This document shows, one piece after another, positions 25,368 to 33,203 of a stretch of DNA of 52,958 nt. Under the pieces are notes generated by a model that saw only the letters and a program-made list of their open reading frames with translations, did not search any database and was not told the origin of the DNA. Source of the DNA: Salinicola peritrichatus (GTDB lineage: Bacteria > Pseudomonadota > Gammaproteobacteria > Pseudomonadales > Halomonadaceae). Where the stretch lies: NCBI RefSeq assembly GCF_003206715.1, contig NZ_PZJU01000027.1, positions 19,437-72,394 of the forward strand. Reading direction: 5' to 3'. How positions within the stretch are numbered: the stretch's first letter is position 1; every line of letters begins with the position of its first letter. The position numbers were made by a program, and so were the translations under genes.

Positions 25368-25954
25368 GACGATTGACCTCCTCGGCGCTTAGCGCTGGAG
25401 CTCCGCAACAGCAGGCGCTCGGCCGCCTGTTCCAGGCTCAGTCGTTCCTCCATGGCGTAACTGCGCAGCCGCTCGAAAGCCTGCGACTCGTCGCACTCGA
25501 ACCGCACCATCAAGTGCGCGACGGCACGCGCAAGCGTGCCCTGGCACGCCAGGCGCTGGGCAAGCTGATGGTTGGCGGCCTCCAGTGCCCGGGATTGCTG
25601 GCGCAGCTCCTTGGCCATGGCCAGTGTGGTGTAGACCGCACTCTGGGTGACCGGCTTGTTGAGAATGGCCGTGGCTCCCAGGCGTACCGCGCGCTGGATC
25701 TGGGACAGCGTCTGATGTTGGGTCATGGCGATGATCGGGATACCGGCACCGCGTACCCGTGCCAGCAATCGATCACTATCGAAATGATCGAGTTCGACGA
25801 TCACGCCACTCACGTCGTCCAGCGCTGTCGGGGCATCGTTGGCAACCGCGCGCGAACGCAACCCCAATCGATCGAGACTCTTGAGCAGCATCGCCAGCGA
25901 ACGCGGCTCGCAATCGACCAGCAGCAGATGGGGAGAGAGATCAAGATGGCTCAT
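25364..25954 (-). CDS. amiR: AmiR-type ANTAR antitermination regulator
   Basis: A 196-residue RNA-binding regulator. The N-terminal half is a receiver-like domain (LLLVDCEPRSLAMLLKSL, IIAMTQ, LNKPV) in which the usual phospho-acceptor Asp position reads VIVELDHF, so it is probably not phosphorylated, as in AmiR of Pseudomonas. A coiled-coil linker (KELRQQSRALEAANHQLAQRL) leads to the ANTAR three-helix domain (ARAVAHLMVRF, then AFERLRSYAMEERLSLEQAAERLL). In the known system AmiR is held by AmiC and, when inducer binds AmiC, it prevents termination in the leader RNA. Starts overlap on both sides (amiC stop, permease start). Confidence 0.92.
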   Translation of the reverse strand: MSHLDLSPHLLLVDCEPRSLAMLLKSLDRLGLRSRAVANDAPTALDDVSGVIVELDHFDSDRLLARVRGAGIPIIAMTQHQTLSQIQRAVRLGATAILNKPVTQSAVYTTLAMAKELRQQSRALEAANHQLAQRLACQGTLARAVAHLMVRFECDESQAFERLRSYAMEERLSLEQAAERLLLRSSSAKRRGGQSS

Positions 25955-27090
25955 TTCACCACCCTCAGATTGGGTGCCGATGCCGGATGGAGCGCCAGCG
26001 CATGAAAAGAGGAAAGCGAGGTGCGCGTCAGATAGGGATCGGCCTCGAGCGCATCGGGCTCGCGATGGACGATTTCGAAACGGCCATCGCGCGCTTCGGC
26101 GATGACGTTGGGTAGCATCAGATGATTGTTATGGGGCTGCAGTGACAACTGCCCCATCGGAGTGGCCTGGGGTTCTCGTTGCAACCAGGCCAGCACGGCT
26201 TCGGGGTCGTCATCGGCAATCGCCTCGCAGGCCCGGGCCAGCAGCGTCACGGCGGTGTAGGCACAGGTGTAGCAGCTGGAGAACACGCGCTCGGCGCATC
26301 CCATGCGCTGGCGTGCACTGAACGCGTTGCCGGGAACATCAAACCAGGGACCGCTGGAGAGCAGACGGATGTGCTTCAAGCGGGGAATCGCCGGCAACTC
26401 GCACTCGGTGAAGTTGCAGCTCAGGACCGGCACGCGACGGCTGGCGCGGGCACAGGCGGTATCGAGTTGTTCCAGAAAAAAATAGGAGGACTCGCCGACC
26501 AGATTGTTGAGCACGAAATCGCTTTCGCTGGACATGATCTGTTCGATGATTGATGCAAAATCTCCCTCCCCGAAGTGAAAGTACTTCTCGACGATGACCT
26601 CTCCCGCGGCCGCATCGATCAGTTCGCGGGCGATACGATTGCTCTCCCATCCCCAGACGTAGTTCGAGCCGATCAGAACACCGCGCTTGCCGTATTGGCG
26701 GAGCACGTAGGCGAGCAACGGTACGAGATTCTGGTTCGGGCTGCCGCCCAGATAGACTACGCTTTCGCTGCATTCGAAACCTTCATAGGGGCTCGCATAC
26801 CAGAGCTGCGCCCCGGCCCGCTCGAGATCGGGCACGATATCCTTGCGGCTAGCCGACGTCGTAGTACCCACCACGTGACGAACTCCGCGCTGGAGCAGCG
26901 ATTCGATGCCCCGGTGATAACCCTCGAGCCGACCACGCGGATCGGCCTCATGCACGATCAGGCGCAGATTCTCCTTCCGTTGATTGATCTCGTCGATCGC
27001 ACGCAATGCACCGCAGCGCGCGTGATTGCTGATGCGCTGATAAGTCCCCGATGTCGAATAGAGCACCCCGATGGGTAACGTGAGCGTCAT
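25951..27090 (-). CDS. amiC: AmiC-type amide sensor and negative regulator
   Basis: A 379-residue cytoplasmic protein with the periplasmic-binding fold of the LivJ/UrtA class but no signal peptide (MTLTLPIGVLYSTSGTYQRIS). It includes GVRHVVGTTTSASRKDIVP, LWYASPYEGFECS and GSNYVWGWESNRIARE, typical of AmiC and urea-type receptors. It binds small amides and releases AmiR. The ATG at 27090 is chosen; an ATG at 27102 directly abuts the leader terminator, which makes it an unlikely start. The amiC stop overlaps the amiR start by four bases, supporting a stoichiometric complex. Confidence 0.9.
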   Translation of the reverse strand: MTLTLPIGVLYSTSGTYQRISNHARCGALRAIDEINQRKENLRLIVHEADPRGRLEGYHRGIESLLQRGVRHVVGTTTSASRKDIVPDLERAGAQLWYASPYEGFECSESVVYLGGSPNQNLVPLLAYVLRQYGKRGVLIGSNYVWGWESNRIARELIDAAAGEVIVEKYFHFGEGDFASIIEQIMSSESDFVLNNLVGESSYFFLEQLDTACARASRRVPVLSCNFTECELPAIPRLKHIRLLSSGPWFDVPGNAFSARQRMGCAERVFSSCYTCAYTAVTLLARACEAIADDDPEAVLAWLQREPQATPMGQLSLQPHNNHLMLPNVIAEARDGRFEIVHREPDALEADPYLTRTSLSSFHALALHPASAPNLRVVK

Positions 27091-27102
27091 GAACGATTCC
27101 AT

Positions 27103-27139
27103 AAAAAAAAGCCCGGACGTCCGTGAAGACATCCAGGCT
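27103..27139 (-). terminator. Leader terminator of the amiC operon (probable AmiR target)
   Basis: On the minus strand a 12-bp stem (arms 27128-27139 and 27110-27121, loop UUCACG) is followed by a run of eight U. Two pairs are G-U on this strand and would be C-A mismatches on the other, so the structure is made for minus-strand RNA. It ends about 12 bases before the amiC start and about 110 or more bases downstream of any promoter in this gap. It would stop transcription of all twelve genes unless AmiR intervenes. Confidence 0.85.
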
Positions 27140-27149
27140 TCATTGCCGA

Positions 27150-27163
27150 GCGCCAATCAGCGC
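27150..27163 (-). promoter_or_regulatory. Upstream hexaloop hairpin, possible first half of an ANTAR RNA motif
   Basis: GCGC arms flank a six-base loop (UGAUUG on the minus-strand RNA), ten bases upstream of the terminator stem, which also has a six-base loop. Two neighbouring hexaloop hairpins, the second overlapping the terminator, is the described architecture of ANTAR-protein target RNAs. The loop bases differ from the A1/G4 consensus as I recall it, so the assignment is tentative. Confidence 0.45.
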
Positions 27164-27260
27164 ATTGTGCTACTCAAGATTTACAGGCCGAGGGCCAGAC
27201 TTGGACTTGATATCGAGTTGTATAGAAGAAGCGTGCCAATTCGGATAGCTTCCCTTGAAA

Positions 27261-27447
27261 AACAATATGGTTACTTTGCGCAACACGCTGCCATTCAGCA
27301 TACTGCGGAAGCACTTGCACTAAATTCATCGTTCCAAACACGCCCTTGCACCAATACGATCCGCATACCATACCTTCCATCCGTAGCCCGTAGCCCGTAG
27401 CCCGTAGCCGCATCTTGCGACAAATAACCACACTAACAATATGGTTA
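27261..27447. repeat. 13-bp direct repeat and heptamer tandem repeat in the amiC/ompW gap
   Basis: AACAATATGGTTA occurs at 27261-27273 and again at 27435-27447. Between them, GTAGCCC is repeated at 27383-27403 three times plus a fourth copy ending in G (to 27410). The second 13-mer also takes part in an inverted repeat (AATAACC at 27423-27429 with GGTTATT at 27443-27449). The gap holds the divergent promoters of amiC and ompW and is AT-richer than its surroundings. Confidence 0.6.
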
Positions 27448-27461
27448 TTAAGATGTATACT
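27433..27461 (+). promoter_or_regulatory. Candidate sigma-70 promoter of ompW
   Basis: A TATACT box at 27456-27461 has CTAACA (four of six matches to TTGACA) 17 bases upstream at 27433-27438. It lies about 70 bases before the ompW ATG and overlaps the 7-bp inverted repeat at 27423-27449, which might be an operator. Assigned by eye. Confidence 0.4.
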
Positions 27462-27532
27462 GATTTCATCGTCATCGCGGTCGGGTTGGCCGCCGGGGCG
27501 AGCGCAAGAGGGTTCACAAGGGAGCGCCATCA

Positions 27533-28165
27533 ATGAATACGATTCTTCGTCGTTTTTCCGTCGCTGGGCTGGCGACGATCACCGTGCTGGGGACCGGCAA
27601 TGCCTTTGCCTACGGCGCCGGCGACTGGTTCACCCACTTCGGCGTGGCCAAGGTTTCGCCCAAGAGCGACAACGGCCATTTCGGCGGCCTCGATATGGAT
27701 GTCGACGTCGATGACGACACCGGCTTCGCCTTCACCCTCGGCTATCGTTTCCTGGACAATTGGGGCGTCGAGTTGCTGGCGGCGCAACCGTTCAAGCATG
27801 ATATCAACCTCAACGGCGACGATCTTGCCTCCACCAAGCACCTGCCGCCGACCCTGACCCTGCAATACTATCCGCTTGGTGGCACCGATGCCTGGGTGCA
27901 GCCGTACATCGGCGCCGGCGTCAATTACACCCACTTCTCCGATGAGGATCTGGATGTCGGCAGCCTGGATCTGGACGACTCCTGGGGCGCCGCCGGTCAG
28001 CTGGGGGTCGATCTGCTGGTCGACGATCACTGGTCGTTCAATGCTGCCGCCTGGTACATCGACATCGACTCCGACGCCACCGCCAAGGTCGGCGGCCAGT
28101 CCTACGACACCACCGTGCATATCGATCCATGGGTCGTCATGGCAGGTGTCGGTTACCGCTTCTGA
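27533..28165 (+). CDS. ompW: OmpW family outer membrane protein
   Basis: A 210-residue eight-stranded beta-barrel. The signal peptide ends near AFA-YGAGDW. The mature part has the OmpW pattern: FTHFGVAKVSPKSDNG, GFAFTLGYRFLDNWGVELLAA, LPPTLTLQYYPL, QPYIGAGVNYTHF, and a C-terminal VVMAGVGYRF ending in the aromatic residue required for barrel assembly. An AAGGGAG ribosome binding site precedes the ATG. Members form a narrow hydrophobic channel for small hydrophobic molecules. The acidic loops (DMDVDVDDD) suit a salt-adapted organism. Confidence 0.95.
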   Translation: MNTILRRFSVAGLATITVLGTGNAFAYGAGDWFTHFGVAKVSPKSDNGHFGGLDMDVDVDDDTGFAFTLGYRFLDNWGVELLAAQPFKHDINLNGDDLASTKHLPPTLTLQYYPLGGTDAWVQPYIGAGVNYTHFSDEDLDVGSLDLDDSWGAAGQLGVDLLVDDHWSFNAAAWYIDIDSDATAKVGGQSYDTTVHIDPWVVMAGVGYRF

Positions 28166-28189
28166 TCACCGAGTCACTTGTGCTGTTTT

Positions 28190-28213
28190 GGCCACCGCCC
28201 GGTGGCCTTTTTT
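28190..28213 (+). terminator. Rho-independent terminator of ompW
   Basis: A perfect 7-bp stem (GGCCACC with GGTGGCC), a GCCC tetraloop and a run of six T. It lies 24 bases after the ompW stop. Confidence 0.92.
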
Positions 28214-28380
28214 ATTCGAAGATTTTCCCCTCCCGGCCTCATCTCCCACCAAGCTAGCCCGATGCCGTACGGAATCGGTGGACAAAAGTCACATAAGATG
28301 AAACACTTCGCAGCCTAATTTTAACGCTGCTTTTGACTTTGCTTCCCGTGAATGTCCGCACTCACGGGCGTCGCTCTTTT

Positions 28381-30459
28381 ATGATTCGAATTCCTGCCGA
28401 TCACTGGCTCCTGGCATTGAGAACCGTGCTCGCCGTCTGGCTGGCGCTGTTTCTCTCCCTGCGTCTCGATCTCTACCAACCGGCCTGGGCGATGATGGCG
28501 GTGATGATCGTGACGCTGCAGCCGGTCATGTTCACCGGCGGCACGCCGCCGATCGGCATCATCATCGGGCGCGGCCTGGCGCGCCTGTTCGGGACATTGT
28601 TCGGCTCCATCGTCGGCCTGGTATTGATCGTGCTGTTCGGTCAGCAGCCGATGCTCTATCTGCTGTTTTCCGGCGGCTGGCTGGCTTTCTGCCTCTATTG
28701 GGTGATGCTCGAGCAGGATGAGTATCTCGGCTACGTGATGATGTTGAGCGGCTACACCTCGACGTTGGTCTCGCTGACCGCCATCGGTACCGGCGTGGAG
28801 GATATCTGGTCCGTGGCCCAGGGACGTTTCAGCGAGACCGCCCTGGGCATCGGCTGCGCGCTCGTGGTGCACGTCGCGATTGCCCCCCGCTTCGGCAGTC
28901 GCGCACTGCCGGGAGCGCTTTCCGAGTTTCTCTCCAAGGCAGCGACCGAGACGTTGGCCGCGATGGAGACCGTCCGCCCTCGCGAGACCCGCGACGCTCG
29001 GCTAAAGGCGCTGCTGCAGCACCACCAGCAATTCGAGCAACTACGCGGATTGACCCGCCTCGAAACGCGCCGGCTGAGCCATTTCATCCCCGCACTGGAT
29101 CGCTTCGCCAGCGATAGCCTGGCACTGCTCACCGCCGTTCGGGAACTGGAAACGGCGCTCGACTATCTGCGTGAATGCGACGATGGCGAACACTGGTTGC
29201 GCCAGTTGAAACGGCAGGCCACTCCCCTGCTCCAGGCAATCGAGGCAGCACCGGACGGTAGTCCCGGCGAGCATCTGCAACTGGCTGATTTCGTCTGGGA
29301 CGAAGACGAGGTCGAACCCCGCTCGCGGACACGAGCCGAACTGGTCAGGCAACGCCTGGGAGAGGTGCTGGGACTTCTGCAACACGGCCACCACCTGCGC
29401 AACGCGCTCGATGACCCGGCGTCCTCCAAGGTCAAGACACTGCCCCGTTCACGCCGTTCGCGCACGACGCACAACGAGCATTTCGTCGCGCGCTACAATG
29501 CGTTTCGTCTGTTCATCTCCGTCGAGTTGCTGGGTCTGTTCTGGATACACAGCGGCTGGCACTCCGGCTACCTGGCGATGATGCTGCTCGGCGTGTTTAC
29601 CATGCTGTTCGCCAAGGCGCCCGATCCCGCCGCCGTGGTCTATCAGTTCCTGTGGGGAACGATCGCCGCGGTGATCCTCGGCGGCATCCTGTTGTTTCTG
29701 GTGTTACCAGTCATCAACGGCTTTCCTTTACTGGCCATCGCCATTGGTATCCCGGTCGCCATCGGAACCCTGATGACGCCGCATCTCCGCTGGTCGCTGA
29801 TCGGCATGGCGGGCGCCATCGTCATGATGACACTGCTCAATCTCCACTCGACCTACACCTTTTCGCCGGCCAGCTACGTCAACGGCGGCTTGGCCTCGAT
29901 CATCGGCACGCTCGCTTCCATGGTGACCTTCTCGCTACTCCGGCAACGCTCCCCGGCAGAGCGTATCGAGACACTGATGAACGCCTACTGGCGTGGCCTC
30001 AGGCGCCTGATGCAGGACCGCGCTCTGCCCAATCGGGCGCGCCTGGAAAGCCGTCTCTACGATCGCCTCGGGCGTCTGGTCGCCTTGGGCGGCACCGACA
30101 AGGCATTGCGCGAGGCGGTCGACTTGCATGCCATGGCGCTGTGCGTGTGGCGGATACGGCGCCTGCGTGATGACATCGGCCCCCGGCACAACGACATCGA
30201 GACCTGGTTGGCGACCATCGGCTCCCGTCTCGCCACGCATCACCACGACCCGAAGATGTGGCAAACCCTGACCGATCAGGCGCAGGGCTGGGTCTCGCGG
30301 CTCTACCACGAAGCCCATCTGCCGATCGCCACCATCGGCGAATTCGCCATGCTGAGGCAGTTGATGCGCAACGCCCCCGGTATCGAGCTCGAGAGCAGCA
30401 ATCAGGCAGAGCGGCAACCCTCATCCACCACGGCGGAAAATCCCAAGCATGCTGGTTGA
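28381..30459 (+). CDS. FUSC family transporter, AaeB-like aromatic acid efflux protein
   Basis: Inner membrane component of an efflux pump with the HlyD-type adaptor encoded at 30678. The ~692 residues have the FUSC layout: a first six-helix bundle (about 10-165, with WAMMAVMIVTLQPVMFTGGTPPIG), a cytoplasmic region, and a second helix bundle (about 380-520), then a soluble C-terminus. The ATG at 28381 begins MIRIPADHWLLALRTVLAVWLAL, fitting the family start; no good ribosome binding site is visible. The frame extends upstream only through a TTG. In E. coli AaeAB exports hydroxybenzoates; the substrate here is unknown. Confidence 0.88.
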   Translation: MIRIPADHWLLALRTVLAVWLALFLSLRLDLYQPAWAMMAVMIVTLQPVMFTGGTPPIGIIIGRGLARLFGTLFGSIVGLVLIVLFGQQPMLYLLFSGGWLAFCLYWVMLEQDEYLGYVMMLSGYTSTLVSLTAIGTGVEDIWSVAQGRFSETALGIGCALVVHVAIAPRFGSRALPGALSEFLSKAATETLAAMETVRPRETRDARLKALLQHHQQFEQLRGLTRLETRRLSHFIPALDRFASDSLALLTAVRELETALDYLRECDDGEHWLRQLKRQATPLLQAIEAAPDGSPGEHLQLADFVWDEDEVEPRSRTRAELVRQRLGEVLGLLQHGHHLRNALDDPASSKVKTLPRSRRSRTTHNEHFVARYNAFRLFISVELLGLFWIHSGWHSGYLAMMLLGVFTMLFAKAPDPAAVVYQFLWGTIAAVILGGILLFLVLPVINGFPLLAIAIGIPVAIGTLMTPHLRWSLIGMAGAIVMMTLLNLHSTYTFSPASYVNGGLASIIGTLASMVTFSLLRQRSPAERIETLMNAYWRGLRRLMQDRALPNRARLESRLYDRLGRLVALGGTDKALREAVDLHAMALCVWRIRRLRDDIGPRHNDIETWLATIGSRLATHHHDPKMWQTLTDQAQGWVSRLYHEAHLPIATIGEFAMLRQLMRNAPGIELESSNQAERQPSSTTAENPKHAG

Positions 30460-30664
30460 ATGGTCATTTCTCGGTTTCCTGTTGCCACCGTTAGCCGTAC
30501 CGGTGCTACTGGCGCTCGGCTGCTATGTCCTGTTACGCCGTCTGCTCGTCCGCTTGAAACTCTATCACTGGTTCTGGCAGCCGGTGCTTCTGGATATCGC
30601 CATTTACGCCTTGCTGTTGTGGGCCGTGCTGACGCTCACCGGCTCACTACCGCTTGCAGGATAA
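30449..30664 (+). CDS. DUF1656 small membrane protein (AaeX-like)
   Basis: 71 residues with two hydrophobic helices (FLLPPLAVPVLLALGCYVLL and PVLLDIAIYALLLWAVLTL) separated by a basic loop (RRLLVRLKLYHWFW), the DUF1656 pattern. It overlaps the end of the FUSC gene by 11 bases and is followed by the adaptor gene. The FUSC-DUF1656-HlyD order is a standard efflux module; the role of the small subunit is not established. Confidence 0.9.
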   Translation: MLVEWSFLGFLLPPLAVPVLLALGCYVLLRRLLVRLKLYHWFWQPVLLDIAIYALLLWAVLTLTGSLPLAG

Positions 30665-30677
30665 GGAACAGGTATCG

Positions 30678-31622
30678 ATGAATTGGCCAACCGGGCTTCG
30701 TAAAACGGTTCGACTGCTGTTGACCCTGGCCGTGGTCGCCGCCGCCATCGTCGCCGTCGCCCAGATCTGGAATCACTACATGCACGACCCCTGGACCCGG
30801 GACGGCCGCATTCGCGCCGACGTGGTCAACCTGGGTACCGACGTCGCCGGCCTCGTCGACAACCTCGAGGTACACGATAACCAGTTGGTGAAGAAAGGCG
30901 ATGTGCTGTTCACCATCGACCAGCAGCGTTACCAGTTGGCGCTGGATGAAGCCAAGGCCAACCTCAGCCAGCTCGAACAGCAGCGCGACGAGGCCCAGGC
31001 CGCCAACAGCCGCCGCCAGCGCCTGCACGATTACGTCTCGCAGGAAGACAAGGACAATGCCCGCTTCGCCCTGTTGACGGCCCAGGCCGCCGTGCAGCAG
31101 GCGCGGGTCGCGGTCGCGCAGGCCGAGCTGGACCTCGAGCGTGCGACGGTGCGGGCGCCGGTGGACGGCTATGTCACCAATCTGCTGCTGCGCCCCGGGC
31201 AGTACGTCAGTGTCGGCACCGATGCCTTGACACTGATCGACGCCAACAGTTTCTACGCCTTGGGTTATTTCGAGGAGACCAAGCTCGATAGCGTCCACAT
31301 CGGCGCGCCGGTCCGCGTACAGTTGCTTGCCGGCGATGAGCCGATCTGGGGCCATGTCGATAGTTTCGCCCGCGGCATCACGGACAACAGCCTGAGCAGC
31401 CAGGACAACGGCCTGGCCGCGGTCAATGCCTCGTTCGACTGGGTGCGTCTGTCGCAGCGCATTCCGGTCCGCATCGCCCTCGACGAGATCCCCGAAGGCA
31501 CCAAGCTCTCCGCCGGCCTGACCGCCACCATCTATCTCGACAGCGACCGCCAGGCGCGCGAGAACAGTCATGACTGGTGGCAATCGCTGCGCCGTCGCTG
31601 GGAAAGCCTGATCAGCATCTGA
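30678..31622 (+). CDS. HlyD/EmrA-type periplasmic adaptor (AaeA-like)
   Basis: About 314 residues. One N-terminal anchor (LLLTLAVVAAAIVAVAQIW), then the biotinyl-lipoyl-like half-motif TDVAGLVDNLEVHDNQLVKKGDVLFTID, an alpha-helical hairpin (DEAKANLSQLEQQRDEAQ to AQAELDLERATVRAP), the second half-motif VDGYVTNLLLRPGQYV, and a beta-barrel domain. The ATG at 30678 has an AAGGAACAGG site upstream; the TTG at 30654 lies inside the DUF1656 gene. It links the FUSC protein to an outer membrane channel. Confidence 0.92.
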   Translation: MNWPTGLRKTVRLLLTLAVVAAAIVAVAQIWNHYMHDPWTRDGRIRADVVNLGTDVAGLVDNLEVHDNQLVKKGDVLFTIDQQRYQLALDEAKANLSQLEQQRDEAQAANSRRQRLHDYVSQEDKDNARFALLTAQAAVQQARVAVAQAELDLERATVRAPVDGYVTNLLLRPGQYVSVGTDALTLIDANSFYALGYFEETKLDSVHIGAPVRVQLLAGDEPIWGHVDSFARGITDNSLSSQDNGLAAVNASFDWVRLSQRIPVRIALDEIPEGTKLSAGLTATIYLDSDRQARENSHDWWQSLRRRWESLISI

Positions 31623-31635
31623 TCCGATAACGACA

Positions 31636-31665
31636 GCGCCCCCGATGATGACTCTTCGGGGGCGC
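31636..31665. terminator. Hairpin between convergent genes
   Basis: A 10-bp perfect stem (GCGCCCCCGA with TCGGGGGCGC) with a 10-base loop, 14 bases after the adaptor stop and 38 bases beyond the M42 peptidase stop on the other strand. There is no T tract. It may serve both strands. Confidence 0.6.
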
Positions 31666-31702
31666 CTGGATTACGCCAGCGCGTCGTTAGTCGAACGCGT
31701 CC

Positions 31703-32848
31703 TTAGTCGAAATAGCTGAACGTTTCTCCCGGCTCGATATTGAGCAGGGTGTGGTAGATCAGCTCGATCACGTTTTCGACGTCCTGCTTGTGGACCATCT
31801 CGACGGTGGTGTGCATGTAGCGCAGCGGCAGCGAGATCAAGGCCGAGGCGACACCGGAATTCGAGTAGGCGAAGGCGTCGGTATCGGTGCCGGTGGCGCG
31901 CGAGCGCGGCAGGCGCTGGAACGGGATCTTCTGCTCGGTCGCGACCTCGATCAGACGTTCGCGCAGCTTGTTCTGGATCGCCGGCGCGTAGCAGATCACC
32001 GGGCCGTCGCCGATCTTGTTGGCTCCTTCCCGCTTGGGTTCGATCATCGGCGTCGAGGTGTCGTGGCTGACGTCGGTGACGATGGCAACGTTGGGGTTCA
32101 GACGCTCGGCGATCATTTCCGCGCCGCGCAGGCCGACTTCTTCCTGCACCGCGTTGACGATATACAGACCGAAATCGAGCTTCTGCTTGCGCGCCTTCAG
32201 CAGCCGCGCCACCTCGGCGATCATGAAGCCGCCGATGCGGTTGTCGATGGCGCGGCAGACCAGCTTGTCGCCGTTGAGCACCATGAATTCGTCGGGATAA
32301 GTGATCACGCAGCCGACGTGAACGCCGAGCGCCTCGACTTCATCCCTGGTGCTGCAACCAACGTCGATGAAGATATTGTCGAGCTCCGGCGGCTTCTCCT
32401 TCGGCCCCTGGCGGCGGGTGTGAATCGCCGGCCAGCCGAACACGCCCGGCACGATACCATTGTCGGTGTGGATGTTGACCCGCTTGGAAGGTGCGATCTG
32501 ATGGTCGCTGCCACCATTGCGGATGACATAGATCAGGCCGTTGTCGGTGATGTAGTTGACGTACCAGGAGATCTCGTCGGCATGCCCTTCGATCACCACC
32601 TTGTAGTCGGCGTCCGGATTGATCACGCCGACGGCGGTGCCGTAGGTGTCGGTGATGAATTCGTCGACGTAGGGTCGCAGATAGTCCATCCACAGCTTCT
32701 GGCCTTCCCACTCGTAGCCGGTGGGCGAGGCGTTGTTCAGATAGCGCTCGAGAAACGCCATCGCATCCGCGTTCAGCGGTGCCGTACCGCGCTTGGTGCT
32801 CTTGGCCGTCTTGGACGTTTTGGTACTCTTGCCGGTGCCTTTGCTCAT
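31703..32848 (-). CDS. M42 family metallopeptidase
   Basis: A 381-residue cytosolic dinuclear-metal aminopeptidase of the glutamyl/leucyl aminopeptidase (FrvX, endoglucanase M) family. The first 22 residues are an unusual Lys/Thr/Ser-rich tail (KGTGKSTKTSKTAKSTKRG). The metal-site and catalytic segments are visible: EGHADEISW, VCRAIDNRIGG, VNAVQEEVGLRGAE with the catalytic Glu pair, TDVSHDTSTP and the C-terminal MHTTVEMVHKQD. The basic tail is out of keeping with the otherwise acidic proteome and could bind nucleic acid or be disordered. It is a single-gene unit. Confidence 0.92.
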   Translation of the reverse strand: MSKGTGKSTKTSKTAKSTKRGTAPLNADAMAFLERYLNNASPTGYEWEGQKLWMDYLRPYVDEFITDTYGTAVGVINPDADYKVVIEGHADEISWYVNYITDNGLIYVIRNGGSDHQIAPSKRVNIHTDNGIVPGVFGWPAIHTRRQGPKEKPPELDNIFIDVGCSTRDEVEALGVHVGCVITYPDEFMVLNGDKLVCRAIDNRIGGFMIAEVARLLKARKQKLDFGLYIVNAVQEEVGLRGAEMIAERLNPNVAIVTDVSHDTSTPMIEPKREGANKIGDGPVICYAPAIQNKLRERLIEVATEQKIPFQRLPRSRATGTDTDAFAYSNSGVASALISLPLRYMHTTVEMVHKQDVENVIELIYHTLLNIEPGETFSYFD

Positions 32849-33203
32849 GCCGGATTCCTTTTTCAGGCTAACAGTCCCCTAGCTTAACAGCCTCGGCGGC
32901 CGGGAATCTTGCGCAAGCGCGGATCGAGCCCGTTCCAATTCGGGGTTGTTGGCGGCACCATGCCAGCCCCTCGCGCCGGTCACTCGGCAACCACACTCAC
33001 CTGCCGTTACAAAGCGTCGGACTTGCCGGCAAATCGGTTAACAAAAACCTCATGTCATTTTCCGTTTACGTTTCTTAAGCTGAATAAGCAATAACGACCG
33101 ACGCAGGAAGCGTCGGCTCGGGCGGCCCGGACCAGATCAACGCCAACATGGCCGCCCCCGGGGTGAATTGAAGGGGCTATCGCAGCAACTTCAGGAATGG
33201 TCA
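32849..33203. other. Divergent intergenic region (355 bases)
   Basis: It separates the M42 peptidase from the arylsulfotransferase-like gene. It contains a perfect small hairpin (CCGACGC, loop AGGAA, GCGTCGG at 33098-33116) and an AT-rich stretch around 33040-33095 that probably holds the plus-strand promoter. No protein-coding frame with a recognisable product was seen. Confidence 0.5.

Noticed and set aside
27220-27240. Possible sigma-54 promoter (TTGGCACG followed by TTCT, minus strand) before the amiC leader
   Set aside because: The GG element is present, but the -12 GC element is missing, so the match is not good enough to call.
31751-32887. A 378-codon open frame antisense to the M42 peptidase
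   Set aside because: Shadow of a conserved metallopeptidase gene; repetitive charged translation without a domain.
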